Assembly: GCA_900708905.1 (NCBI GenBank)
Contig: CAADRB010000031.1
Location: 2,850,144-2,914,143 of the forward strand
Source: Hymenolepis diminuta
Lineage: Eukaryota > Platyhelminthes > Cestoda > Cyclophyllidea > Hymenolepididae
Reading direction: 5' to 3'
DNA length: 64,000 bases
Below, in pieces: positions 50,001-62,700 of this stretch. The notes under the pieces are model-generated. The model worked only from the letters and a program-made list of their open reading frames with translations, made no database searches and was not told the origin of the DNA. Position 1 is the first letter of the stretch; every line of letters starts with the position of its first letter. A program made the translations under genes and the position numbers.

Positions 50001-53000
50001 TATTTCTTTGTTTAACTTTTGGCGCAATTTGATAATCTATTTAAAAATTGAAAAATGTTAATTTCTTCTCTTAAGCGAAAAATATGTAATAAAATAGAGC
50101 ATAAGTTGTTGTGAAGTAATTTTATGGTCTATTTTTAAAATTTGGATGGACAAATGGGAATTTTTAGCCACAAGTTAATTGCGTCGCAACAGCAACTGTC
50201 GAAAATATGTCACCTGTAGATTTCATAATTGTCATCTGTTAATGGTTGGCTGAAACTTTTCTAATGCTCCATTAGCAAAAGCATTGATCTAACTAGATAA
50301 ATACTTGTCTAATAAAAAAGATAGCTGAATATTTAAATGTATTTTTATGAAATGAAATAAGAGTAAAGAATTATGAAGGAATGGGGGTGGAGAAGGTGAG
50401 TTTCTCGTATTTTTCAACTTCTATTATTGTTGGATTCTTACTTCAAAATACCTGAACTGTTGAGTCTAAGTAAAGATTTATTTTGAAATCTTTCAATAAA
50501 AGGAGAGAGGTTAGTTAACCAACTTTTGCCGTGACTTATCAAACTGTTGAAAGATGCGAACAGTTAATTCTCAAATGGGTCATGGCTTGCATGCTGGAAA
50601 GAACATGAAGAATAGGATCTTTATTGCATTTTGTTGGTGAAAATTAAAAAATGTACATGAACATATGCATTTACGAGTGTGAAGGTTAAACCCTTACCAA
50701 CTCTCTGTTATCTTGACTTACAAAATTTTAAGTTAATGTGGAATATAACATAGAGTAATATTTTACATTCTCATTTAAATTAAATGATGTAAATGCGTTA
50801 GAATGGGATAGATATCGCGGTCATGCCAAAAATTAAAACTCTTTGGTGTCTAGCTCCAAAGAATGGGGAATAAATGCTGGTTATCTGATATACCTCAGAT
50901 TAATCTCTGTGAATCCATTCATTTCGGCAGTTTTCTGTTATACCTTTAATAATCAAAAGGGCAGTTACATTTATGATAAAATTGTTTTTTAGTGAGATTT
51001 ATTTAGCATCTGCCTTAAAAGTGCTAAGTGACTTTGAGCCAGAAAGCAATTTTTCTAAAGAAAGGGGATATTTTTAATATCATTTAATTTAAACATGATA
51101 AAAAAGAAGCGCAATTTTGCAAGTCACAAAAATTACTTTAAAATTTCTTTAAATTTATTAAATTTAGTGTGGATAATGAATTAAGACATTGATATTCTTC
51201 AATAAAAAGTGGTGATACAGAGAATGAAAAATAACTGACGATTTCATTTTGAGGAAATTGAATCATTTTGGAGAATAATCAAATAAGCGATAGGAGGAGT
51301 GCAACTGCAAATCGAATTTCAGGAGAAATCGAATTACATAACCTAATTCGACAGATCTTATTTTCTCGGTGTTTGATTAAATTACTCCTTAGTCAAATTA
51401 GGACAAACTTAACAAGATTCCAGTAAAAATCTCAAGGTCGTTCGCGTATATAAAAGGGAAAATTGAAATAGCTTCTTACTTTATTTGACTTACTTTAAAA
51501 TGTTTGCAGCATTGATTAAGAAATAAAAACTCATTAGCAATAATAATTTAAAAAGGCTTAGATATACATATGTTTAGGGAAATGAGCTAATGCACGTAAA
51601 TCTAGCACTTAACAAGTTAAGAGATTAAATGCCAAAACAGTTTTTGATTTAAGGTATTTCCTCTAAGTATTCATCATTTCAGTATTTATCTATGGTGTTC
51701 TTGATTTCAGATATAAAATATTAACCAATTCATTATTTGGAAAGATAAAGAAAGAGGCAGAACCATTCAAACTCATTTATCTGAAGCACAATGCCTAATG
51801 ATTTGCCCGGTCAAATGATTTAGCAATGCCATGAAGATTGCAGAAAATAAAAATCCAGTTTCTATTAAGCAATAAAAGTAACTAACCTATGTCCTATCCA
51901 AGACAAAATTTGCAATACATTTATCAGACTGTCTGGAGTGTGTTAAACATTGCGACTTCTGAGAAAACTCGGTGTCTCCACTAAATTATTAATTACCTCT
52001 CCCTACTATTTTATTAAATCATTAAATAACTTCTAGATGAAAAAGGAGGCTTTTAATGTGTCGGCCCATTCATTAAAGTTGTAAAAGGAGACAAAAAATA
52101 CTAAAGACATTTTTATAAAAATTCATTGCAAATTCAACGTATTATATGATTAGAATTATAAATGGAAATCATTTAAAACATATATGTATTTCCAAGCTTT
52201 GTTCAAAAAAATGTTGTTAACACTTAATCTGAATAGATGAAAAAGTCATAATGACCATATTATGAAAATTACATTCAATTATTTTAACTTTATATAATAT
52301 TAAATAGTTGGTAGGAACGGTTGAACTATGTCTTTCTGACCCGATTGATTTCAGATGAGGGACCTTATGTGTGACAGTTATTATGGTTTCGCCATTATGG
52401 AAATTTTAATTAAAATACAATTTTATATCTAAATAATAATCACTCGGTCAGTTTGGTTTTAGCTAAAATGCAGTGGTTAAAGTGTTAAGAGAGGATCTTG
52501 CTTAGATTGCATACTCACTGCCTTTCTTACATATCACCATAAGAATTAACTGTCACATAGATGAAACTAAGAATTTGAGTTCTACTTTACGTTTTATTAA
52601 ATCATGTAACAATTTTTGGCAGAATCTTTTTATAGTTCTCTGTGGAAACAAATCTATGGAAAAATTTTGGTCGTGCACCATGCACATATTATAAGTTAAG
52701 TGTAATTTAATTTCCAAATAAAATTATATGTTTATATTGGGAAGTATTGATTACTATTCCAAGTTATGGCCTTATAATCAATGGAAATTAGTATAAAAAC
52801 TGATTAAGGTTTTATGGTAATTTTAAAAACTTTAAACAAAGTTCCAATTGAATGACTTAGTTGAAAGGAAAAGCTGCAAATGATGGATTGATAAATATCC
52901 ACGCAAAAACACTACATTCCCTTAAATTCAAATTTAAAAATTTTACTGCTATATAGTCTTAAACATGACAAATCTAGCCTTACAAAAGTGAATTTTGAAT

Positions 53001-56000
53001 ATGAATTATTAATAATTGATATACGTATTTACCTGTTATCTCGAACGTTAATTTCTTATTCGGATTCCAAAAGTAAAAATATTTGGGATGAATTTGAATT
53101 TTATTTAATATAAATTCTAGCTTAAAAAACTAAAGTAAGAAAGAATGACATTTGTTTAATTAAATTAATTAACAAATCATTGCCATTCTAACGCGATCAG
53201 TTTTAATTGTTACTGCTGACCGGATGAAAACCTAAAAAGTGAGTGGATTTTTGAAGTAAAAGCAAAATCTGGGAGCAATACAAAATCAGGAAAAAATGAA
53301 CCGCAATAAATTAATATAGATGTTACTTTTGTATGCTTGTTGAAGAGATATGAGGGGATCAATATCTATCAGAACACACACATTAGTTAATATAAAATTT
53401 ATATTTTAAATAAAATAAATAAATAAACTGGTAGAATACTTAATGGGTTCTCAATGATAGAATCTATTCTCTTTAACTTCATAGCACTTAGTGAGTTATA
53501 ATTCGCCTTAAATAGAATAGTAAATACCGATTTAGACTCATAATTCAAATTCAAAATGCAGGGCATTTTAACTTAGATTCAGATAAATGTGTATTTAATC
53601 TCAAATCATTCTTTCCAGATCATCCTGTATGTGGATAGCTCTATCTAAAATTGCAGTACTTTAAATTAATGAAAAATATCCTAAAAGGTGGGCTTAAAAC
53701 ATGAAATACTGTTTTGCAAAAGAGTTATCATGGATTATTTAAAAGTTCAATAAATAAAACCAGGTTTAGACTGAACATGAAATGAGAAAATTTTTAAAAA
53801 TATATTAAAATCACTAAATACGTGTTTGATATTCAAATGTGTTTTGATAAAGTTGGTTATTACGCCCCGCAATACGCTAACACTCATTTTCCTCATTTTT
53901 TCATCTTTGCGAAGTGTGAATGGCTTAAATATAAATCTTCGATAACCAAATTACAATTCACCCGAATGACTCACTTGAGGTAGAATGCTCTTTGAATTCC
54001 GTATAATCGTGCTAAAGAAATCATTTTGTGTTTGTCAGAATTCTTAATAGTCGTACTTAAAACCTTTGTAGAAGGTTTAAGTCATAAAGCTTCCCAATGT
54101 TGTTAAGAAATTTGTTAGCAGTGTTTGATTTGGTAGAAGAGAAAATGCCCTGGAACCGTTTTTATCAGAAATTCGCATTCTACCATCCTTCATATTGGTC
54201 AGAATTAACCGTTTCAGTTGGCCATCTATGTCATTCGATGTGTACCGTTGAGCGTTAATCTTGTAAATAAATCAATGGATATGTACATTTTATATTGTTT
54301 GTTAACAAATTTTGAAATACAATTTTATAAATCATAATTAATATTTATTTAAAAGAGACGGACTAAAAGATGAATTGTAAGAGGTATATTAGGCCGAATC
54401 ATGAGATAATAACGTCTTTTGCCTGTCTGAAATGTAAACAACTCAGATTCTAGTGTATACGAATAATGCTAATAGACTAAGTAGAGACAATAAGTACAAG
54501 GGAGTGCAACCATAGTCCCTTAATGGTATCTAAGCACGCAAAATCGATACGATTATTTATTTCGTGTTTTGATTAAACTAACGCAACTTCGCTCTGTCCT
54601 CCTTCTAATTGCAATCTGTATGTTACATTTTATATTTCCTTTCCTTGCTTATCAATTTAAGAAGGAACACAAGCAAAAGATTAAAAAAGAAGAAAAATTT
54701 GCCAAAATAAAATGAGTTTGTGTCGTCGCTACTACTGATTTAAACAAGGGATGAATGTAAGAAGATGCAGGCATTGCCAAAAATACTTCGTGGGTATTTC
54801 CTGACCTTGTAGCACATATTTTAATAAGTCTATTGTTCTGCTTAATGACAGTTGTTCATAAGCAATTAAAAAGTTCTACTTCAGCTTTACAGCTCTTTTT
54901 ATAGTTGCATATAGATTTTGATGACGTTTTGAAATTTAACTGTCATCAGTGATGAACATTTAAACAAGGTATTAAGGTCAAAATCAACAAAAAATACCTA
55001 GAAGGCTTCTGAATATTACTCCATTTTATGGATTTTTGAAGCTACCCAACTAGTGCTGGAAGACGCTAATAGTGACATCTCCACCTTTTAGATGACCTTC
55101 CCTAAGTTTAATCGTCTAGTTATCAAGTTGCCTAATAATAACAAGAAGCTCCCATCTTAAAAGGGCACGTGATAATGGAAAACAGATTTTGCCGCTAATC
55201 TCCCTAAGTTATACTCTTATATTTTTCCCCTTTTTGCTAAGTAGGTTAAAACACCAGATGATGAATATGATGAACAGAAAAGAAATTCACTGCTTTGTAG
55301 TTAAACAGTCATCTACATTAACAATATCCTACTGTTGAATGGATTGTGGTTCTAGCAATATTCTTAGAGTTTACGGATCTGAAATTTGAGTTGACATAAA
55401 TAGTGCTTAATACAGATCATTCTAGTAATAGCAGAATCAAGTTTCTCGAGCAGAGATTTTCCAGGACACCTAACTTTCCAAGCTCATTAAAGGAGGTTTT
55501 AATAACATCTAACCTAGGTTGAGAGAGGGTATTCTGGAACCTCTTTAATGGAACTTGCATTCTACCGCACTTCTTATTGGTCGGTTGGTTATCAACATCG
55601 GCGGATACACATGGATGTGCCTCGATCTCATGACCACTTACCTGGCAGAACTGTACATTGACCGCTGCGCCATCGTTGGAAAGTCCCGAAAATCATCTTC
55701 TTGACACAAATAAAAAAGTTTCAATAAAATCTAAAATTCCTGTGATCTTACTTGTGCATCTTTTGAGCAGACATTTAAAAATATTTCCCACTTTTCTATC
55801 CAATTCTCAATTCAATTTATCCAATCGCTGTTTGTCCAATTTTTACGACTTGAAAAATCCGTGCTTTTTACAAAAAAATCAGGTCTAAAATAACACATCA
55901 TGACAACAAAAATCAGCTTCTGGAAATAATGGATATTTGCATATAGTGCTTTCGCAAAGTGCAAAATTATTTAGGGTATAGTGTATTTTCCATTTGTTAG

Positions 56001-56447
56001 AAACCGCAGTATAAATCAACATTGGAAACGAATAGCAAAAATGTAAAATAACGGAAAAATTCAACCGGCTCCAATCTGACTGTTTCCTTGCAAAAAAGCT
56101 TCAAGGAGATTTGCTTTTTGAATAAATTATTATCCATTTCATCAATTTTCTTATTAAAAATTATTTATTAGAATATAAGTATTAGCCTATTTTACTGAAT
56201 AGAAAGTCAAATGATCTTCCATTTTCCACTGTATGGCATTGTAACGGAAATTAGGAAAAAGAAGTAGAGATGGATGAATTAAGCACATATAGAATAAAGA
56301 GCTAAGAAAAAATCTTGGAAATTCAGACGCGCATACCTTGCAACAGAAGTGGATTCCATGTTTGAAAACTTCATCACTGTACACAGGAACACGGGTATCC
56401 AGACCATCATCAAGCATAAAGTCGTAATTATTTCTCCGAAAAGGCAT
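32067..56447 (-). CDS. NOS1AP: NOS1AP (CAPON)-like PTB-domain adaptor, 11 coding exons, 898 aa
   Basis: Exons in order of translation: 56337-56447, 49727-49798, 47558-47650, 45927-45990, 44636-44813, 37385-37493, 35175-36002, 34748-35137, 34547-34705, 32889-33335 and 32067-32312. All have GT-AG borders and consistent phases. Residues 1 to about 230 form the PTB domain, with matches to human NOS1AP such as [40 protein letters not shown] and [13 protein letters not shown]. Residues 280-380 are an Arg/Ser/acidic tract. A coiled coil at about 575-650 carries [10 protein letters not shown] and L-L-S-Q-N, as in human. The tail is Ser/Asn/Pro-rich. In vertebrates NOS1AP links neuronal nitric oxide synthase, by a C-terminal PDZ ligand, to Dexras1 and Scribble; the C. 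elegans relative is DYC-1. Human NOS1AP has 506 residues. This protein ends K-E-D-T-S-H without a PDZ ligand. Confidence 0.93.
32803..32822. repeat. (TA)10 microsatellite
   Basis: A pure TA run lies in the last NOS1AP intron, about 65 bases past the exon 10 donor in the direction of transcription. Similar shorter runs occur at 4898-4911 and 15873-15887. Confidence 0.9.
33336..34546. other. NOS1AP intron 9, with repeat R1 copy B
   Basis: This is a 1.2 kb intron, AT-rich on the left. It contains the inverted R1 copy at 34081-34180 and otherwise no recognisable feature. Confidence 0.6.
34081..34180 (-). repeat. Interspersed repeat family R1, copy B
   Basis: Its reverse complement begins with AGATCTAGTTCTGCTGC, identical over 17 bases to copy A, then continues with the same CTAGATAT core and a CAGACTCAGAGAGAAG block shared in part with copy C. 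Confidence 0.6.
36003..37384. other. NOS1AP intron 6, with repeat R1 copy C
   Basis: This is a 1.4 kb intron. Apart from R1 copy C at 36330-36430, no feature is recognised. An 83-codon plus-strand open frame at 36504-36755 has no known motif. Confidence 0.6.
36330..36430 (+). repeat. Interspersed repeat family R1, copy C
   Basis: It shares CTAGATATCGTTAGA and GACTCAGACCCTGAGAGAAAG with copies A and B in the same order, but its left part is more diverged. Confidence 0.5.
38269..38362 (+). repeat. Short direct duplication
   Basis: ACTTATTCCTGCGTCGTCTC at about 38270 recurs as ACTTATTCCTGCGTAGTCTT 60 bases later, each followed by a CTTCTCC or TTCTCCC block. This is a local tandem duplication with slight divergence. 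Confidence 0.6.
41200..41460 (+). repeat. Interspersed repeat family R2, copy 2
   Basis: This is the second copy of the element at 27925-28190, in the same orientation. Its left part is a strongly pyrimidine-rich stretch that happens to keep a 74-codon frame open. Confidence 0.55.
44814..45926. other. NOS1AP intron 4
   Basis: This is a 1.1 kb AT-rich intron. No other feature is seen. Confidence 0.6.
45991..47557. other. NOS1AP intron 3
   Basis: This is a 1.6 kb AT-rich intron. A 16-base string GGTCTTCTACTTTTGG near 47245 also occurs near 38491 in intron 5. No other feature is seen. Confidence 0.55.
47651..49726. other. NOS1AP intron 2
   Basis: This is a 2.1 kb AT-rich intron without a recognised feature. 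Short open frames at 47998-48180 and 48801-48992 have no known motif. Confidence 0.6.
54110..54240 (+). repeat. Interspersed repeat family R5, copy 1
   Basis: It shares a CTGGAACC block, a GCATTCTACC block and a C-A-T-A-T-T-G-G-T-C block, at the same spacing, with 55500-55620. Both copies can be read as a protein string containing A-F-Y then S-Y-W-S, which suggests a decayed coding element. Confidence 0.5.
55500..55620 (+). repeat. Interspersed repeat family R5, copy 2
   Basis: This is the second copy of the element at 54110-54240, in the same orientation and about 70 percent similar by eye over 80 bases. Confidence 0.5.
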
Positions 56448-56720
56448 TCTATGCTGGAAAATTTCTGCAAATTTCTCTAAGATACTTGTACTAAAAGTAA
56501 TGAGGAGAAGATTGAAAAAATTCCACGCATTGAGAAAACAGATTGAGAATGCTTTTCTCCGGTATTTATCTACATACTCCTTTCATCAACACTTTCACAC
56601 AGCCTGTAGGGTGTTTAACTCCCTTATGCATGTGTTTCCAATTCACGTATGTCATTGCTGTCTGATTGGCTGCCCTCTGGCCGGGATTCTATTGGCCAGC
56701 GGGAAATGCTCGCGATAGCA
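56448..56720 (-). promoter_or_regulatory. Probable NOS1AP promoter with two CCAAT boxes
   Basis: About 200 to 250 bases upstream of the NOS1AP start codon the DNA becomes GC-richer with CpGs. On the minus strand it carries AGCCAATCAG (CCAAT at 56665-56669), a full match to the NF-Y site, and GGCCAATAG (CCAAT at 56691-56695). The two are 26 bases apart and both point towards the gene. No TATA box was identified. Confidence 0.5.
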
Positions 56721-59700
56721 TTTTTAAAGAGAGATTGATAGAAGTGGACCTATCCTCTGGTGATTTAAGACGATTAGATTGTCATTCCTATTACCAAATG
56801 ATGACACGAGGATAGAAAATCAAGTTCTATTTAAATATTACTTTTCTGTTGACAATTTGGAGGCCTTTATTGCAACTTTGATCTATAATACACCAACCAT
56901 AGTTTAATCCTGAGAAATATATGACTGACAAATAATTATTATATTTTATATATTAATAATGAGAATAACTTATTTCTATTTAGATTGTAACAGAATTGAC
57001 CGTCATTCCTTATGAATCTTATTTGTTAAATACCAAGATTAAAGTCTTCATACCTGAATATTTATGAACTCCCTAGGGAAATTTTCATGATGAGTTAGTT
57101 TTTTCGCAAATGCGGTGATAAGAAGATATGGAGACAAACAACGTTGCTTATAAATAATGCGCATAAGTAAAATTAACATTTCAGTTCAAACTTAAACCGA
57201 AAATATGGAAAAGTGAAATGAAGAGCTTATAGAAATTCAATGTCGTAGTTTAGGCACTGGTGTCAATGAAGATTTTCAAAAGTGATCGTTGTTTATTATT
57301 AGGCATAAGGTATTTCAACAACTGATATTGTGAGGAAGCATCTGAGCACTGTGAGTTGAAAATTAGTCCAACAAAGGGTTAAATGAGGTGGATCAATTAT
57401 AATTTGAGAAATAAATCAGTGTCACAAAGTTTACCTCTTGATTTGTTTGATTACTTGCATATACCGTATATTCTTCATATTCTTTAGTTCCACATTAATA
57501 ATGTCTGAATTTATCTTTCGATGTCCTGATCGAATTTATGTCTACAATATACAGAACTAATTTGTCACTTTACTTGGTCATACCATTTCAATACAAATTT
57601 GCTTTCCATGGGCTAAGAGTAAACAGGATTTTTACACAACAGAGCTCATGAGAGTTTAAACTCACGTTCATCAGCAAAAATGACTGCCATACTAAAAGCT
57701 AGAACTATGTTTCTTTTATAGCACCTTTGCTGTTCTTAATATTATATTTTGGGAAGCAAGTGTTATTAGTTAATACATCTATATATTCCAGTCAATACTC
57801 AAATAAAATAATTGATATCGCATCTCCACTGGTTACAATAGTATAGAGACCCAATATTTAATGAGTGAAGTTAATGAGGAGCCTCTGTTATGCCAGTGCA
57901 TCAGATATGTTTTGAGAGCCGTCTTTTAAGTCGCAAATTTTATTTGTGAAGTAAGCACGATGCCCGGTATTGCTGAGGTAAGTTTGCGAAAGTACGGAAA
58001 TTATTCTTTATTTCGGTTATTAAGACTACGACTGTATAATTTTTTTAATAAAGCACGTACATTCCATGGAGATAATGTAAAATTATCCTCATGAGAGTTG
58101 AGTTACCACAAAAATCAAGCATTATCTATTGCTTAGATGTTTGGCCAATTATGCTAGAAATATTCAGGCTTGATAATCCTTTTCCAAGCTATGAAACCCG
58201 GTCACAAAAGAATCCCCTTTAGGAATAATGTGCCAACCATTTTTACTTTAACTTGCAGAAAAAATTACTTTTTCTCAAAGGCATCCTATTTGACGGCTTT
58301 AAATATAAATAAAAGGCATAGGCGATTAATTTGCCCCTCTTAGAATTTCATTCTCATTTCACAAATATTTGAGGTTTCCTGAACTATGTTAACACGAACG
58401 CTGGTCACGAAATCTATGTAACCTTGTACTCACATTTATTTTCCAGTTACAGTTTCTCTTAATTCCATCTCTGATTCCCCATGTTTTAAATGTCTGAATG
58501 AAATGTCCTTATCCACCTCAATTCCCCTATCTGGATATCTACCTTGTGTCCAGTAATCCCTCCTTACTAACATCCTGCCCTTTGTTAGTCCCGGTCTTAA
58601 AACCTACTCTGCGACATCCAGAAGATTTAATATATATTATTATCGCGCTGATGAAGCTTTTTGGATAAGTGTTGATAGTTTTAAAAAAGAAAATAGTCAT
58701 CTTTAAATATCCCCAGAAATAGCGGAAAATTTTAATGTATTACTTTAATTATTGGCTGATAGTTATTAAGAGAAAGTCTGAAAATTCGGTGGCATTTTTT
58801 CCAAAAATGAAAGTTTTGAAAGCTCTAATTGGCTTATAGAAATAATAAACTATCCACTTAATTTATAACATATCAAATATTCCGTTTTTGCTGTTATTAT
58901 TACTAATATTTAGTCAACCCTAATTTCTTATAAAATAATAAAAATGGTTTTATATGTTGATATTTATTTACCATAGTGTTGCCATTTATCCCGATGTGCG
59001 AAATTCCAAGTGCACTTAATAAGGAATGTGATTTTTTGCAAAATTAGTACACAATTCCAGAGTCTCTTTCTTAACCATAATCCCTTAAAAGAGTAAACCT
59101 TTCCTCCTTGAAAAAAAGACTATTGATTTTGATCAAGGTGATATCCATAGTTTCAAAATATGAACGTAAAAAATTATTTTTCACATATGAAAATCTTAGA
59201 AACTGTTACTGACTGATAAAAAGGTTACAAATCCTCCAATTTTCCAAGGTGATGGTCTTCAAACTAAATTATTTCTTCTCTCTGAAAAGAATTATTAATA
59301 ATTATTATTTGTAAAACTGTGAAATTTAATTATTGAATACCAGACTTGATACATTGTTGTCACACCAAATAATAGCTGAGCGGAAGAGAAGAAAACAAAA
59401 TGTAATAAGAGCCGATGGGCTTTTTAATTTAATTTAATTCTGGATTTGGAAAGTTCGCAAATAATAACCAATTTCGTATTTATGATAAAACTGAAAAAAT
59501 GCTTCCACTCATTTTACCTGTTTACCTGCTAAATTACCTGTTATTGGTCTTAATATTGTCCATTAAGCCTATTCGTGAGAGTTAATTCTTTTAGCTCCCT
59601 TTGTATTTTATGCTTTTAAGTACGATATTTTTTAAGTAATTCCCAACAACGTTGTAATTTCGCCTCAGTTTTTCCCTGATTGGTAGTATTCTTTTACCTA

Positions 59701-62700
59701 CGGCCTCTTAACTTCGAATCAGCTGACTCGGATACTAGAATCCAGAAATTAGACCTTTGGAAAAGAAGTTGCTCTACTTATCAATAACAAAGTTTAAAAT
59801 AAATAAGGGAAAAAAATCTATTTTGATGTATTGAAAACACTACAATCTTTCATTATTGGGATTAGAGATTTAGTTGTAATATTTCACAGAATAAATCTTG
59901 GTATTTGTACATAAATATAATTTACAGCGTGATCTTTGCGCGCTCGCACTTAGAATTCTTATTCACTTCCATAATTAAAAGTAAATTTAAACTCTCAAAT
60001 AATAGTCAATTTAAACAAAACACTTTTCAATCTTCGGCTTACATCTATCGAGTAGATTTCTGCAGCAATAAATATTTATTAACTCGATAAATAGTCTAGT
60101 TTAAGTCGTAATACTTTGTAGCAAAGAACTATTAGGCGGTAAGGCAAATGAAAATGTAGATACTCACAATGGTGGAGGAAAAAGACATCTATGTGGCAAT
60201 GGACAGGTGTAAATACAAAGCAGTAAGCAGTCATTTCATGCAAATGACCACTTTTAGATTAAATAGATTCATATTTCTTCATATTCTCTTATTTCTTATT
60301 TTTCTATTCTGCTATTCTGATATAACTACAAAATCACCACATGGCGGCGATAGAAATTTCTTACCGAAGAGATAATAAACTGTTTCTGTTCCTAAAGTTT
60401 TTAGCCCTTTTCTTCTTTCCCCTCAAAATGGTTCAAAAATATGCTTTTATTCAAAATGTAATTGCCCTGGGTGCCTTATTAGGCAAAGAGCAGGAAAGTA
60501 CCGTCTGTTAATTAAGAAAATACTTGAGCTCATATTTTTCCGTTTTTCAATATGAGATTTCCTTTAAGCCCCAACGCAGATTTGACATTACGTAAGTCAT
60601 GTCAGAATAGTCAACTATTGGAAAAATCAATACTTGACACGCATTTCTCAATAGTGTCTTGCAGTTATTGACTACATCCATTTCATTATCAATGAACCAA
60701 AAATATTTCGTAAATTAGTTGAATATTGCTTTCAGAGTCCATTAAATTTAAGGGTCATTCTTCAACAATTTAATACAAATACGATTTCTTTAATCCCTTT
60801 TAAAAGCATTTATGTAGCAATTTCTACATTCATTTAAAATGATTAGCATAACTATTGGGAATCAAAATAGCTCATATTCGAATATTTTGCAACTTGAATT
60901 TAAAATCATTTCATTCTGCGATTCCATTTTGCTGTGTAATTTCCTCTCAGCAGAATATTGATTGAAACATTTTTAGGGAGTCCTGATCTCGACTAATACG
61001 CTGCGGTGCTTTTCCTTATCTCTTTTTTATCACTTGTTTTTCCATGCTGCCGAGAGCGTAAATGCCGCCTGACACCTGCATGGCAGGCTGTTAAAATATT
61101 GTTAAAGTATTGTACTAACAATAATGTATTGAACTTATTTTGATAAACTTAGGTTGGTCATATTTAGAAATAAATGCTCCCTAAAACCGTAAATGGTTTT
61201 AGCAACCCATTTCCATATAAAACATGAGAAAGATGGCTGATGATGGAGGTAACTACGTAACTCCTTATTTACTCAAGAAAGGGGTTATAAAAAAGTGAAA
61301 CGCGAATAAACGTCTGTAGGCAGTTGAAAACAGATTGAATTATCAAAATTGAGATACTTTCAATTTAATAGGCATAATGGCCCGTATCTTCAGCATTAAA
61401 CTCGAGCACTAATTCGTTTATCATAGTCTCATAAACTTCAATGTGTCAACTAGAGATTTGTTTGTTTCCGTTATTCAACAATCTAATAGACCTTATTATT
61501 CATTTTAATAATTGAGATCACTCATAAAAATACGGCATATTCCTTAAATTGAAACTGAACGTACCAAAGTGAGATCGACAACTTTATCAGCCCCCTTGAA
61601 AATACTGCTTAGGCATTATTAAAGTTTTTTAGGTCTTTAATAACCACAGCACCACCTTTATGTTTTATGTAAAGACGTTGCTTAATTAATCTTTTGTCGG
61701 CGGGTAACTAATAACAATCATTATATTAATCCATGAGAGCAGAGACATAAACTCTCATAGTAAGTCAAGTCTCTTGAAGTTAGTGCATCAATTTCTCCAG
61801 TTTTATCCAGTCTCTCTTATCTATGAATGAAATTTGAATAGATAACTCTAATTTTGAATCGACAACTGTTCCAACACGATATTCTACATTGGGGGAGATT
61901 CTTCAAGTCTCTAATTTTTTAAATTATTACGGATAGTTGCCTCTACTAACAACTGTTAAATTTAACAAACAGGACTTCTTCACGTTCGCTCTCTCCTCCT
62001 TCTGCTAAGTTTGTACTGCATATTTTACTGCCCTTATTTACTCTTCTGCATGGATTTCGACCAAAAAGTGCAACACAATGCTTAGTATGGTTTGCTCGGC
62101 TGAAACGCATTGCATCATTGTGATTTCAGTAGACATACAATGACCAGTTAGTGATAGTGACTTCTGGATCGCAAAATTCTCTGTATTAACAACTGCCGTG
62201 GTCTCAGCTAATCGAACTTACAGACGGGGTTGTGGACTTCTCACCCTAACCACTTTATTCGAGATCCTCAACTCTTGTAACATTGCTTATCATAAGATGA
62301 TCATTTGTTTGCTATTTAAGCGAATTAGGAAAACTTATAGATTAAGAAAAAATGCAAATTAAGACAGCATTTAGCCGTGGTGATATATAGTCGGGCATGA
62401 GAAAAAATCGCTCAGTTGATCTAACTGTTTTATCATGATTTAATGTAGATTTTGTATAGCTTGTAAGCTAAATTAAGTGACCGGGTGAGAGTAGAAAAAA
62501 TTGCGGAATAGTTTTTGTTAGCACCTTGATTAAATTGTCCAGATTAACCTGTATATATTCTGCCTGGTTAGAATTACAAATCATCTAAGTTGTTGCAAGT
62601 TTGTTATCTAAACACCAGTCATTTATACTGCAGATAAATATTGCGCCCTAAAAGTACCTCAGAAGTGAGAACTCAACGTTTGTTGTGTCAAAATTGAAAA

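Larger units (their letters stand above)
49799..56336. other. NOS1AP intron 1 (6.5 kb)
   Basis: This intron is very AT-rich, especially 49800-53900, with no open frames worth noting there. Two copies of a diverged repeat (R5) lie at about 54110-54240 and 55500-55620. The region after 55500 is richer in GC. Confidence 0.6.
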
